Under the pieces are notes generated by a model that worked only from the letters and a program-made list of their open reading frames with translations, ran no database searches and was not told the origin of the DNA. 64,000 nt of DNA from Epichloe hybrida (taxonomy: Eukaryota > Ascomycota > Sordariomycetes > Hypocreales > Clavicipitaceae): assembly GCA_019022495.1 (NCBI GenBank), contig JAFEKR010000079.1, positions 1 to 64,000 of the forward strand. Direction: 5' to 3'. Below, in pieces: positions 11,497 to 23,500 of the stretch (its first letter is position 1; every line of letters begins with the position of its first letter). The translations under genes were made by a program, and so were the position numbers.

Positions 11497-11820
11497 ATGG
11501 CCCCGCGACTGATGCCCTACACTGCGTCGTGGAATCGCCTGCTTTCAATCCTCGTCCTCCTCTCATGGACACAATTTGCTGTACGCGCGCAGACGAGCCA
11601 AAACCAGCGCTGGGCTCGCTCTCAGGAATCGCTGACGACCCCGGCAAGACTGGGGTATTACGAGGCGAGGGTCCGTGATGCGCGCGGCACGAGGGCGGGC
11701 GACGAGCGTTGCGGATGGCGCGTGCCGGCTGTGAAGGCGGAGGGGGTGAGGAGGGATTCGGGGACCGTCTGGATCGTCGTGGTTTGTCTGGCGGGGGTGT
11801 TTGCGCTGGGACTGATGTGA
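11497..11820 (+). CDS. Small hypothetical protein with signal peptide and C-terminal membrane segment
   Basis: 107 residues, not recognised. The start sits in a strong context (CCCACCATGG). Residues about 14-30 (LLSILVLLSWTQFAVRA) look like a signal-peptide core with a plausible cleavage after VRA. The middle is basic and carries one Cys (ERCGWRVP). The last 17 residues (TVWIVVVCLAGVFALGL) are hydrophobic, so either a single-pass membrane protein or a GPI-type tail; no clear omega site is seen. The TATA-like AT stretch about 120 bases upstream supports expression. Function unknown; the frame could still be chance. Confidence 0.5.
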   Translation: MAPRLMPYTASWNRLLSILVLLSWTQFAVRAQTSQNQRWARSQESLTTPARLGYYEARVRDARGTRAGDERCGWRVPAVKAEGVRRDSGTVWIVVVCLAGVFALGLM

Positions 11821-12449
11821 TTGCGGGGGCTTCGATGACGAGGTTTTTTTTTTTTTTAAAAGACACCAGTTTGGGCACGTCTACTTAGGAATTTTTTTTG
11901 AGGGAAGGGGGGGATTTGTTACGGACGGTGAAAAAGAATGTGGTGGACCGGATAATATGGGATGTGCTCGGGGCAAGTTTGGCGCTGGGAATGGGTTTGT
12001 CGTGGAAATGACTTGTGAGTTGATACCCGCTGCTGGTCGGCGAGACGCTCTCGTTCAAAGTAGCGATGGAATATACTATACGCCCTTTGATGACGCGAGA
12101 AACAACACTGTGCACGTGGTACACAAGCGTGCCATGGGGGTGAACGATCCCGAGAGGTGCAAGGCAGGCTGTCGATGCGTGTAACATTTGATTTTTGTCT
12201 TCTCATTCATCTTGGTCCGAAACCCAAACACCTTTGATTTCATGCTAGTGTAATAAGCTAGACCATGGAAGCCGTGCCCGTGTCCCAGAGGTTCATAGAC
12301 ATAAGACAAAAAAATAATTCTTCCTCATATGCCGAAGAAATGCAAAAGTGCCCCGCCGACAAGTCGTCATCGACAATGGTCGGCGGGATAACTCAATATC
12401 ACAGCTCCGCCATACCCAACCCCCAATTTTACAACCATGAGCGATGCGC

Positions 12450-13416
12450 TTATTTCTCCTTCTTCGCCTTGGCGCCCTTGACCTTTGCCGTGCCGCGCAG
12501 GGTCTTTTGTCGGTTCTTGCGCTGCTTGCCTGTTGGGAAGTGTTAATGGAACCGCGTACAGGAAAAAAAAAAAAAAAAAAAGCCCGTGGCCACCACCTCC
12601 GGTAGGTAATGGTGATGAGAGAATGATTATCGCGGGGGAGACATTGAACGTACGTTGCTGTCTACTGGCACGCTCGGGTTTGGTGGCCATGCCAACACGG
12701 ACCAGACGGTAGATGGGCTCGAACTTCTTCATGGCCTCGGGGGAGTCGTAGATTAGGGCGAAGCCGGTGGTCTTGCCGCCACCGAACTGGGTTCGCAGGC
12801 CGAAGACCTGGACCTGGTCCTTCTGGGCCTTGTACATGCCACCGAGCTTCTCGCGGAGCTCCTCCTTCGAGATGTTGGCACGGCTGGGGTGCAGGATATC
12901 GCTAAAGAACGACATGTTAGTTTCGATGCCCCCGGTTAATATGGTTTCGGGCTGCCATCCTCGAGTTCGAAGAAAAGAAGGTCGGTATCATGAACGGCCT
13001 TGGGAAGATTGGTAGAGCAAGATTTCATCAATGTTGTCGTGGGAGAGGTCTTTTTTTTTTTAAAGAGCTGAAGAGAGTACACCCCATCCACGATTGTCCA
13101 TGTTGAATGTCATTGAATGCCCGTTCCATCTTTGGTCCAATCGTCGAACAACAATCGCCCATGTCGTTGGGATGAATCGAAAATCATCTACTTGTCTTGT
13201 TGCGTCGTCGACTCATCGATGTAAAGGTGGCGGGCCACAGCCATCGGACGTCATGATACGTTTGTCGACATCTTCTTCTCCAAAACATCGTGGATGCGGC
13301 GCCGGGGACGTTGAGGGGAGGGCAGTAACTCACACGACCATCTGCTTGCGGCCCAGCAGAGGGTTGCGGATGAACTTGCGAGTGCGCAGAGTAACGGGGC
13401 TGTCGTTGTCCGCCAT
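12450..13416 (-). CDS. RPS24: 40S ribosomal protein S24 (eS24)
   Basis: Three exons, 13334..13416, 12654..12901 and 12450..12529, give a 136-residue protein of the expected length. Exon 1 reads [20 protein letters not shown] and GRKQMVV; exon 2 reads [19 protein letters not shown] and [20 protein letters not shown]; exon 3 supplies the basic end [17 protein letters not shown]. Introns have GTGAGT...TTTAG and GTACGT...CAACAG ends and keep frame. The long first intron after a short N-terminal exon is usual for fungal ribosomal protein genes. It belongs to the small-subunit body and helps 18S rRNA maturation. Head-to-head with EFM3 across about 420 bases. Confidence 0.95.
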
Positions 13417-13835
13417 GATTGCGGTGTTGTGATGTTGTCTCTGTGGTGGTGACGGAGGCGAGACTGGGCGGGTTGGCGTGGTGCTTCAAATCCGTGGTGG
13501 GCAGAGAGGGCTGACGGCGCGAAATCTGGACGTAGGGGCGAAAATTCCGACCCGTCCGTGTCGCTTAATTGGGTCCAACCCTAAGGTTTGTGTGCGATTC
13601 CTTTTTTTGCGTGACTTATTACGCCGGCTTCTTGTGTGCAAAAGTCACGTGCGCTAGAACGACTGTGGCGGCGAATCTTCGGAAAGGGCATTTCCCTTTT
13701 TGGGGAGTCATGATAAGACTCCACGGGTAAAATAATAACGCTGAAAAAAAAAAATGTCACTGGTGGCTGAAGAAAAAAACACCATGTCATGTCTTCCATT
13801 CTCTGTGTATTGCGGGTTGCCGTCAGGTCACAATC

Positions 13836-14954
13836 ATGGATCTCTCATGGCAACAGCAAGTGGATCGACTCTGCCGCCAGAATTTTCAGCTGGAAACACA
13901 CCTCGACTATCCCGATGCCAATTGTTTACAACTAGCACAGGTCCAAGATGAAATCTACAGTCGCATGTTCAGCAGGGACAAGGCAGAAGTTAGAGCTGGG
14001 CCGCCTGACAGATATCGTGTAAAGACCCTCAAGGATCTGGTGCATCGCCTTGAGTCTGCTATAAACGATTGGGACAAACATGTATGTCTGTTTGCGATGC
14101 ACATCTGCTTCATGTCGTAAAGTCGGTCGTTCTGACCATCTCCGTAGGCCGTCTCTGATGATATCATGTCCATGCTCTCCACACTAATGGCCGCTCCATT
14201 GCCATCGGAGGCAATGTCAGCGCAGACAAAATGTCTTGTAACATATCATATTTCCTTGCTGGAAGTTTCATCGTCCTCCATGGTTCATGAAGGGGCCGCC
14301 GCGCCTCTGTGCCCAAGCATCACGCTTCTGGAAAACAGGAGACTTATTGCCGCAGGCGGTACTACTGGCCTGCGAACTTGGGAAGCTGCATTGCACATGG
14401 GACAATACCTGTGCCATAACCCATCTCTCGTGGCTGGAAAACACGTGTTGGAGCTCGGTGCGGGCACTGGATATCTCTCTATCTTGTGTGCCAAGCATTT
14501 ACAAGCTGCCCACGCCATAGCTTCTGATGGATCAGACGACGTCATCAACAATCTTCCAGATAATCTGTACCTCAACGATCTGCAAGAAGCGCCCGGCGTC
14601 ACTCCCATGAACATCAAATGGGGACATGCTCTGGTTGGAACTGAGGATGAAGAATGGAACGCGGGCAAGCCGGTCGACGTCGTTCTTGGCGCCGACATCA
14701 CGTATGACGGACGAGTGATTCCTGCTTTGATCGCAACACTCCTCGACCTCTTCAACCTGTATACGAGTGTGCAGGTATACATATCCGCGACAGAACGTAA
14801 CACCGACACCTACCGAGCGTTTCTTGACGCAAGTAGACAAAGCAACTTGTTGGTGGAATCTCTCCAACACGAAGTTCCACGACGTAGTCAGCAAAATGGT
14901 CCGTTCTACAATGATGAGGTAGCTATACAGTTATGCCGCGTATCCAAAATATGA
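13836..14954 (+). CDS. EFM3: EF2 lysine methyltransferase, FAM86/EFM3 type
   Basis: Exons 13836..14081 and 14148..14954 join across a 66 nt intron (GTATGT...CGTAG) to give 350 residues. The N-terminal FAM86 segment (VDRLCRQNFQLETHLDYPDA) identifies the subfamily; the Rossmann methyltransferase follows with NRRLIAAGGTTGLRTWEAAL, the SAM-binding motif I KHVLELGAGTGYLSI, acidic loop ASDGSDDVINNL and motif post-IV DVVLGADITYD, where family-16 enzymes carry a DxxY-like element. In yeast EFM3 trimethylates EF2 near the diphthamide site; this role is carried over by family. The last 40 residues are less conserved but include FYNDEVAIQLCRVS. Gene model without oddities. Confidence 0.88.
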
Positions 14955-17621
14955 CATGTCCGGCGTGTCATACATATGATAGCCAGCACGGACTGATTGA
15001 AACCGCCATCGACCGATTTAACAAGTTTGTTAAATGCTATTTATTACCATGACGTCTGTGGTGTCAAGGGGATTTTGCTGTGGCGCTGATCATTCACTTG
15101 GCACGAAAGAATGAAGCGACCCTGCAGGCGTCAACGCCCAAAGTGCGAGCCACCAGTTGAGAAAACGATGGCATCAAGTACATATCATCAGGGACTTGTT
15201 CAGGTAAGTGCAGACACGGACACGGATGGTGCATATTTGTCGCTTTTGCGTGGTAGGCGGCAGCAATGAGGAAGACCGACCCATTGACCAACTGTCAGCA
15301 GTCAGGGAGCATAGCGGTCGACAGGACAAGACTGACGGCACTGTGACGCCAACCCGGAATCGGAGTGGAGAAGCTTGGAAGTACGGAAGCATTTTCCTTG
15401 TTAATTCTGCCCACAACGATGCCAGCCGGCAAGTCTCGTTGAATCGGTTACATGGAATCAGACGTGGTCAAAACTTGATCCGGTTGCTAGTCATGAGCAG
15501 CATCGTGGTCGACCTTGACGAATGTGCCGATTTTGAGATTGGGAACAGGGTATTCGGGCGTGGGGAGGGAATGAATTGATCTCTTGCGGACAAGACTCTC
15601 CGCCTGGATGGCACAACCGTACCGAGTACCGAGTAGTTTGTCAACATGACACCTGCTGGTGTGTACATTCACAAGTCTTCAGGGGGGACATAAGCTCCCA
15701 GTGCTACGGAATAGCTTTTGTTGAGCTTGGTCGGTCCATATCAGTCAGGTACGGAGAAACATGCCCGCCCCAGCCAGATGTAGATCAGATCTACAACCCC
15801 AGCTGGCGATGGCCGTCCTGCCCTGGAACGCCGCGTTCCAAACAAGCTTTTTGTGTTTCACCTCTTCATTCCAAGGTGTCGATCGATTCTCGCAAACACT
15901 TGCACCGACTGCGGATCACATTAATCACATTTCTTCCACTGTTGCTCAACGTACCACGGGCTAACAGTTGAAATACGGGCCAAATCTCACCCAGCTTGCC
16001 ATTCGATGTCCATTTCGTTCCCAAGCCTGCAACAAGCCTGCAGCAAGCCTGGGCCAGCGACCCGTCACTTGGATTGCGCTAAAAATGGGCAAGCGACCCG
16101 TTTCGACGAAGATACCTGCGTCTCAATGGTATTCGATTATTAGCTGCAGACAGTTTGCGGAGGAGGCGGCCGCTGCATGGATGGACCTCAAAGAGCGGTC
16201 GGTGGATGGAGCCACTTTTTTTGCGACTTTGCGGGTTGATCGGGGTGACTTGTTGGCGCCAGCTGTTTGGGGTATACAGTGGGGTGTATGTACGGTTTGG
16301 CACGCTCCAGATGAATGCCAACCCAAAATTCAACAAGTTAGCTTGGCCGGTTGCAGACTGTGCAATTGACGATGGTCCGCCAATGGTCTGCCAAAACCGC
16401 GATACACAAGATAAAAGGTTATTGTAATAATATTTCTTCACATATTACTTGCAAGGCCCAGTGCCCATGGCCATTTGCCTATTTGCAAATGTATCACGTG
16501 CAAGAGCAAATGCCATGGCTCAAGTCAGCCCGTTTCAGTTCTTCTCTTTCCCTGGTCAAGGCAGCTCTGCTTCCCTGTTCCAACTGGGCCCAGTTCTTTC
16601 TCCTGATCATGGCATCGTGGCGTGGGTGGCTAATATGGCGTGGGTGGATATGGCGTGGTTGGCTATCCAGAAGAGCATTTCCAAGCGTCATGCTGTCGCC
16701 ACCAACAAGTAAAACCTTATTTGCGTATGGAGTCCGGATTAAAGTCTGGTGATATCGTACTGCACTTGCACTGGACGGAGTACGTCGACGTTCTTGGTAC
16801 AGAAGAGCAAGTAGAGCACGGCACATTACGGACTGTTCGCCTCTGCCCACAAGCCCAACGCAAGCCCAACGCAAGCCCAATTCCAACCGCCCCTACGGAC
16901 TACTCCGTACTGAAAGACAACCGTCCTCATTACGGCAAGCTTCAGCCCACGTCCTTGTCGTCCTAGCTTCTTTCCTTTTTCTACCATTTCATCCCCCGCT
17001 CCTCTCGTCTCTCGTCCCTTCCCGACATTCCATGAGTGAACTTGACTCACAATTTCATCAAAGAAAGCATTGGCTCCTCCAAAGCTTCCTCTATTTTCCT
17101 CATCAGCACCCATCGACTTGATCACCGCGGCAGCGAAACACAGTTGACTTCCTTACATTTCACGCTACGAGTACATTGACCTGCCGAAACCGCCTTCACT
17201 TACTTCTACGACGCGAAAGAATATTCTCATTGCCAACAGCCTATCTTGCGAAACTTGCAGGAACACGGCAATTCGACCTTGTCACCTGATGACCTAGTGG
17301 ACCACTTCGTCGGCTTGTTAATACTAATATTAATCTCTACGACCAATCGTGGAGCTGCCCTTTCGCCCGAGGCAGCTCTGGTTGGCAACGGCTCAACCCA
17401 AAGTGTGGATTGCTGCAGCCGCAGCTGCATCCTGCATCGTCGCAACCAAGGCCCGCCCATCGCGGCAGTTACTGCCCAACACCGCCAGTTCCATTTATCG
17501 GACTTGTAACTCCGTAGTAGGAGGTGACATTCATCGATATAATACAGCACTCCCATCACCTAGGAAGTTCCCTCGTTTTTCTTGACTCAACTTGCCTGTG
17601 GTTCCATTACCATCATTCACA
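14955..17621. other. 2.7 kb gene-poor stretch
   Basis: Reading frames here are short and change constantly, and I recognise no protein. I note imperfect direct repeats: CAAGCCTGC units near 16023-16052, GGCGTGGGTGG/ATATGGCGTGG units at 16618-16660, and CAAGCCCAACG units at 16850-16880. Around 16770-16912 there are several TACGGA/TACTCCG words. From about 17030 the sequence is a pyrimidine-rich, start-poor leader for the next gene. Confidence 0.4.
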
Positions 17622-18119
17622 ATGCCAACAGACATCATGACTTCCAACAAGTCTCACACATACAGCTCTGCTTTGCGAAAATACATGATCCTGCAGGAGC
17701 AACATGAAGTAATATCCAGTCATCTCGAACAGATTCGACATAGAAAGTCGTCCGTGACAAGTGCGTCCACTCGCTCGTCGAGTGCCTCGTCAGCGTCCTC
17801 GTCGTCCCCGCGACGGCATGCACGTTCTGGCGATCGCAAAAGTGGCTGTGCTCGAGCTCGCTGTAGCGGATGGGATGCTGTCACCGCTGACCCTTTGGAC
17901 ACAATCTTGGACGAAGAAACGCTCCATGAAATATTCACTGAAGAAAATCGTTTATTTGATGTCAACGAGAGCATCAAACGGGGACTCACGAAGCTGCTCA
18001 ATTGCGACGTCGTTCGAGGCAACAACTCCATGCGCTTATGGGCACAAACACGCCTGATGGAGACTGAGAAGGAGCTTCGTTCTGGACGCCGGAGACGAAG
18101 CTCACCTTGCTACGATTAA
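17622..18119 (+). CDS. Conserved fungal protein of unknown function
   Basis: 165 residues, intronless. I chose the ATG in TTCACAATGCC; ten in-frame residues upstream begin with a non-ATG codon. The N-terminal half has a coiled-coil-like helix (SSALRKYMILQEQHEVISSHLEQI) followed by a Ser/Arg-rich linker (TRSSSASSASSSS). The C-terminal half is helical and probably the conserved core: LDTILDEETLHEIFTEENRL then NESIKRGLTKLLNCDVVRG and a basic end RRRRSS. The segment EENRLFDVNESIKRGLTKLL looks conserved in other Sordariomycetes to my memory, without assigned function. It has a long 5' leader. No localisation signal was seen. Confidence 0.7.
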   Translation: MPTDIMTSNKSHTYSSALRKYMILQEQHEVISSHLEQIRHRKSSVTSASTRSSSASSASSSSPRRHARSGDRKSGCARARCSGWDAVTADPLDTILDEETLHEIFTEENRLFDVNESIKRGLTKLLNCDVVRGNNSMRLWAQTRLMETEKELRSGRRRRSSPCYD

Positions 18120-19099
18120 GCTTACATCGCCGTCATGTATCACAAGCTTTGTTTCCACACCGGTGTTGGAGTTTTGTTGTCCTCGATCCTTATCATGAAT
18201 CATTCTCACGACTGGGGATTCCTGCTCTCGTCTTTGGGAAACGAGCAAGCATGGCGTCATTGGGGTACTAGGCTTGGGGTTTTTTTTTTTGGACTAAAAA
18301 GCGCTGTGGAGGATTGCAGATCGGAACCTATAATGCTCGGGCATTCAAAAAAAACCATGACGGCGCTCTTATGATTACACGGCGTTTTCGTTTCTACCAC
18401 ATCTGTACACCACGACCGTGGAGCGAATGCTTCGAGCACATAAACTACGTGAACCTGGCATATTTAAAAATGGAATCATTCCCTAAATTGTGTTGATCTC
18501 TTGTGACATGCCAGTGACATAATCAATCATGCCGATCACGGGTGCCAGAACTAACCGTTCCACTCTGGCTTGGAGAAGTAGTCTTGATTTACTGTCTTAT
18601 TATTATGCGGAGTAAGCAGTCGCTTGAATAGGGCCCAGACGAGTTACCCGAAATCACAAGCTAGATGCGATGAGCATCATTCCATATGATTGTGTGAACG
18701 GTGCCTATACATGGACACGCCGTCGCGACTTCTGCTTTTGGTGCCCTTTCCCCGTCGGAGCAAGAGATGAGCATTCAGATGTCCCTTCAAAATGATGTTC
18801 CTCTCCCGCTCGCCACTTGGCTTTGTTGGATTACTCCTCTTCACGGGAACGTGAGTTTGCAAGTCTTGCTATAGTATCGGTTAAATGCCGGCGCAACGTG
18901 TGGCGTCGCGTGGCTCAGCCTGCAGCTTTTCGAGGTTGACATATATTAGAGAGCTGTCTAACTTGGATTTGCTGCGTCTTTTGCCTTCATCTTCTCATTT
19001 GTGTTCTTAGACGAATTTCTCGATGAGGTGGATCGCGTGACAGCTACGGCAAGTTCGAGTGCCTTCCCACCCCCTCCCATCAAGCGAAACTGCGTCGCC
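18120..19099. other. Intergenic region upstream of CYP6
   Basis: About 1 kb without a supportable gene. It has a T10 tract near 18280 and no structured RNA that I can see. A short frame from 19001 overlaps the CYP6 start but adds no family residues. Confidence 0.35.
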
Positions 19100-20526
19100 A
19101 TGTCTGTTCTATTCGAAACCAGCCTGGGTGACATAGTCATCGACCTGCTGGTTGAGCACGCGCCCAAGCTCTGCGAAAAGTAAGTTCCTCACATGTCAAT
19201 AAGCAAAGAAAAGCTGACACGAGCGTTAGCTTTATCAAGCTTTGCAAGATAAAATACTACAACTTTTCTCCGATTCATTCTGTTCAAAAGAACTTTTCCT
19301 TCCAGACCGGTGATCCTCTCGGACCGCTCTCCCAACAGTCCGATGGTGGCTCCTCAATATGGGGCCACATCTCCGGCGAACCTTTGAAACGATCATTCCC
19401 AGCCTTCTTTCACCCGAAACTGAAGCATCTCGAGCGTGGCACAGTTAGCATGGCAACGGTGCCCTTGCCATCCGATCCAGATACTCGAATGGCCGCGTCC
19501 CAATTTATCATAACTCTCGGCGAGGACACCGATTTTTTGGACGGCAAGGCAGCTATATTTGGAAAAGTTGTTGAAGGCTTTGATGCTCTGGAGAAGATCA
19601 ACGAGGCCATCCTTGACGATAAGGGCTATCCCCTGATCGATATACGAATAAAGCACACTGTCATTTTGGACGATCCTTACCCAGACCCTTCTGGTTTGAG
19701 GGAGCCAAGCTCAAGCCCGCCACCGACTTCGGAGCAGCTGAAAACAGTTCGAATAGCTGATGAGGCAGCCCTACATGAGGATGACGGCGTTGAAGAGGCC
19801 GAGTTGGAACGTCGGAGACGCCAGACTGAGGCCAATGCGCAGGCTCTGACTCTGGAAATGATGGGAGATTTGCCATTCGCTGAGGTAAAACCACCCGAGA
19901 ATGTGCTGTTTGTTTGCAAACTGAATCCAGTGACCGGAGACGATGACCTGGAGCTTATTTTTGGACGATTCGGCAAAATACTTAGTTGTGAGGTGATCCG
20001 GGACCAGAAAACTGGCGACAGCCTACAATATGCATTTATCGAATACGAGGACAAGGCATCCTGTGAGGCGGCATATTTCAAAATGCAAGGGGTCCTCATT
20101 GATGACAGGAGAATTCATGTCGACTTCTCACAGTCGGTCAGTAAATTGAGTGATGTCTGGAGAAAGGATACCAACAGCAAGCGAAAGACGAATGCCTCTC
20201 GTGGAGGTTGGGGCGGCGTTCGTGAGCTGGAGAAGAGGAGACAGTATAGAGGCGAAGAAGACAGGCAAGCAAAAAGCAACTACGGCTTGGTTTACGGCGA
20301 GGAAGAAATGAGAGGCCGTCACGCCAAAAGTGGCGTTGAAGGCCGACCAGATCGTGACCGGCCTCCGAGGGAAGACAGTCAGGGTCGTGGAGCCGCGGAT
20401 CGAAGTCGTAGTCCACGCAAACGACGGCATCGAGGCGGTGACGACAATCGTTTCAGAAGGGAAGAGGGTCGCCGTGAGCCCAGAAGACATGGCGATTACG
20501 CTGATAGGGATAGACACCGAGATTGA
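19100..20526 (+). CDS. Peptidyl-prolyl cis-trans isomerase-like 4 (cyclophilin + RRM)
   Basis: Exons 19100..19179 and 19230..20526 join across a 50 nt GTAAGT...GTTAG intron to 458 residues. The cyclophilin domain (1-170) starts [19 protein letters not shown] and contains [29 protein letters not shown] and [18 protein letters not shown]; the arginine of the active FFR motif is replaced (NFSFQTGD), which is usual for PPIL4, so isomerase activity may be low. An RRM follows at about 245-325, with [12 protein letters not shown] (RNP2) and [10 protein letters not shown] (RNP1). The C-tail is Arg/Asp/Ser-rich ([19 protein letters not shown]), as in splicing-associated proteins. The Aspergillus/Neurospora name is cyp-6. 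Nuclear; expected in spliceosomal complexes. Confidence 0.92.
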
Positions 20527-23500
20527 TACCGGGACGGAGACCACTATCGTGACAACTCGTATCGCGGCCGAAGATGATTGGCATCTGCAGAGTGGAAGAC
20601 ACTTTATATTCTTAAATGGCCATTGTCGACTCGCCCTGGGATCACGGGATGCTTTATTATCGCAATACTTTTTTGCTGACTGCCGCCTCATTCCTGGTTA
20701 ACAAGCATGATGGCTCTTACACCCCGGTACTTTCGAGCCTTAATCTCGCCATCCATCTAGGTCTTTGTCTCAGAACAGGACAGTGTTGCTTTCCTCGACT
20801 TGAATCGGCGACCCTTGTTTCTGAGTCGCTGCCACTGTCGCACAATATGAAATTAGCTTTTCGGCTTGCAATGTGCCCACACGCGAGAGACAGGAAAGCC
20901 AAGCACATGAAGCCCTAAGTCTAAGGTATCATGTTGAGCAAATACTTTTTGATCGACAAAGTGGTCCAGCTCGGTAAATCTGGCAACCGGAAGGGCCAAA
21001 GATTGCCCGATATTCCAACAGAAAGACTCGCGCTTGGGTCGCTTTCCACTTCCGATGATTTACTTCCCGGCGCAGTGCGCCGAACGATGCATATATAGGA
21101 GCTAAATATAAACATTTGCATCTTCAAGTTGCAAAATTGGATTCATGACATCACCTGTCTACACGGTACCGAGTGGCAGCTCTGCCATACCACGACATTG
21201 ACATCCAAATAAATACTTTGACGGTTTCCCCACGCCAAGTGGCGTACCCTCATGTGAGGTTGAGGAGGCTTGACACGGCGGTGAAGAAGCTTTGGCGAGA
21301 CTCCAGTGATTGTACTGAGACAAACGTGCTCGGTAGTCACTCAATCATGAAACTCACAGCACTGTGCATCAGCTTTATGTTGCGCCTGACGCTACGACGC
21401 CTAATCATTCAGCTGTGACCTTTGAATGTGCTTGGAGAAAGTTCTGGAACGTCGGTCGAGCATGCCGCTACGCTGTATGCCTTCAGCAGAACCAACGGGC
21501 GTTGCCCGATGATCCAAGACCCCAGGCTGTGGCTGCTTGTCACGCTTCTGAATCCGGATACTACTAGCGACTTTGACAAGCATCGGGAGAACCTTTTCGC
21601 ATGGCAGACCTGGTCTTGTGTAACGAGGGCTTGAGGTGCAAAGTTCGACGACAGGAGAGGGGCCTACACGATGTTGATGCAGGACCAGTCGGCAATTACA
21701 TGTGTAGCCTATGAGCACACCGTCGTATCCATGCACACATGCAGAAGATGGATGGTTTACAAGGTGTGTCGGAATTCAGTTAACCGAGACCAGAATGGCG
21801 GTGACTTTGTTCTCACCCGAAGCGCTGTGCTCGATGCATTTTGATCAACTAATGCGTATAGTCGAGGGCAATAGTAGACTTCATTCTTCACTCTTGCCCG
21901 CTAAGTGGCTGAAGGGAGACAGAAAAGCTCACTGCCCATTTTTCCGATGCTATGGAGGAGTCTTACTCCAAGGTCCGAGTGGTGCCCTCAAGCAGCCAGG
22001 AACAGTACGGCTTTATTCAAGTTCGTTCAGGTTCACACACTTTGCTCGTCATTCACCGGGATTCAAAGGGACTACTCCGCTGCCTGCCAGAAAACCCACG
22101 CATGTGGCGTTGTGCCCCCCTGGAGTCTTTGTGCGAGGATCATATCGGCCCTGCTTCATCACCCATAGCTCTACATCGCTTGATGACGCTTGCAATACCA
22201 TTTGTGCTCTAGAAAAATTGGGCCTCTCAATGAGAATGAGCAAGCAACATGTGCGAAGAGCACCTAATAACACGGAACTCGCGGTGTCTGTCTACCAGGC
22301 GTGGAGGCTTTGAAGCATGGGCAAGGTAGTAAGAAGGGTATTCCCTGACTTGCTCTTCATGTGCCGAGTGTTAATCAAAAATCGTTTCTTACAGTGTTTG
22401 CTTGAAAAGACCCGCGCTGTTTCTGAAACCCGGCTAGCTTCCCGCGTCTCGCGTCCCGCAAGATATTTTTTTGCATGCACTGCATTGTGCATTGGTCCAA
22501 TGTCCGGGTTGCATCCAGCCACATTCACACGTCTGATCGCCCCGGGCGCTGAAACAAGGCTACCGTATCGATATGCTGGGGTTCAGTTCCAATCGATGAC
22601 TCTGTGTGCCCATGTTCTTCTGTGCAGGAGCATGGTCTACACGTGTTCAACTGGCGGCGGCGATGTGGTAGCAGCCCATGTGGTTCAGGGGTACTGAAGA
22701 CGAGAACAAACGAAATCAAGACATGGCCTTTTTCCATCTTGACCGCACAACAAGCGGATATTTACCAACGATGAGGCACGGGGGTCGCCGATGTCTTTAC
22801 TTTCAAATCCCAGGCTTACCAAATCCACATTACACTCTACCTATCGCCTTTTGCCTAAGCCACCTGTTACACTAAAGAGTGGAATATGTTGAACAACAAA
22901 GAGCTTCTAGATTATTTATTGCCGAGAATAGGAAGGAGCGCGGGCATATTTCAGGGCTTCGACATGTGTTAAATAAAAAAAAAGAGAAAAAAAGGGGGGA
23001 GGGGGATATGAAAGCTGTGGGCAAGATGACGTGGTGTAGCCAGAAAGGCGACCAGCGTTTCTCAGCGGGCCCTCATCATCATCATCTATCGCCAGCGGAG
23101 CGGAGAGCGTTTGACAGACAACGACTCCGCTATGAGGCGGGCGTGACTTTCGTTACCGGAGCCCGACTGAGTCCTCGCGGCAACCAACCCATCTTGGTCG
23201 TGGAGACCCCGACGATCGAGGCATTGTCGAGTGCCCTACCACGCAGTGCGGACTTCAACCCAACTTGGTCACATCATGCCCTGAAGAAATACATGATATG
23301 GGCTGTACAACCTTAAAACTCTTGGGTGATATCGGCAAAGCATAATAGGGATACCCGCGGAAACCATTAATGCACGATATACATGACAGAGTAGACAGCA
23401 AGTGTCTCGCAAGCAGGGGGGAGAGCTCGGTCTTGCCAGCCTGATCGAGTACTACCATGACGTTCAAAAACCAAGCGATGGCAAGAAAAGAGCAACGCTG

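Noticed and set aside
21711..22313. 200-codon plus-strand frame
   Set aside because: No recognised domain, competing open frames of similar length, no splice logic; kept only as part of the gene-poor stretch.
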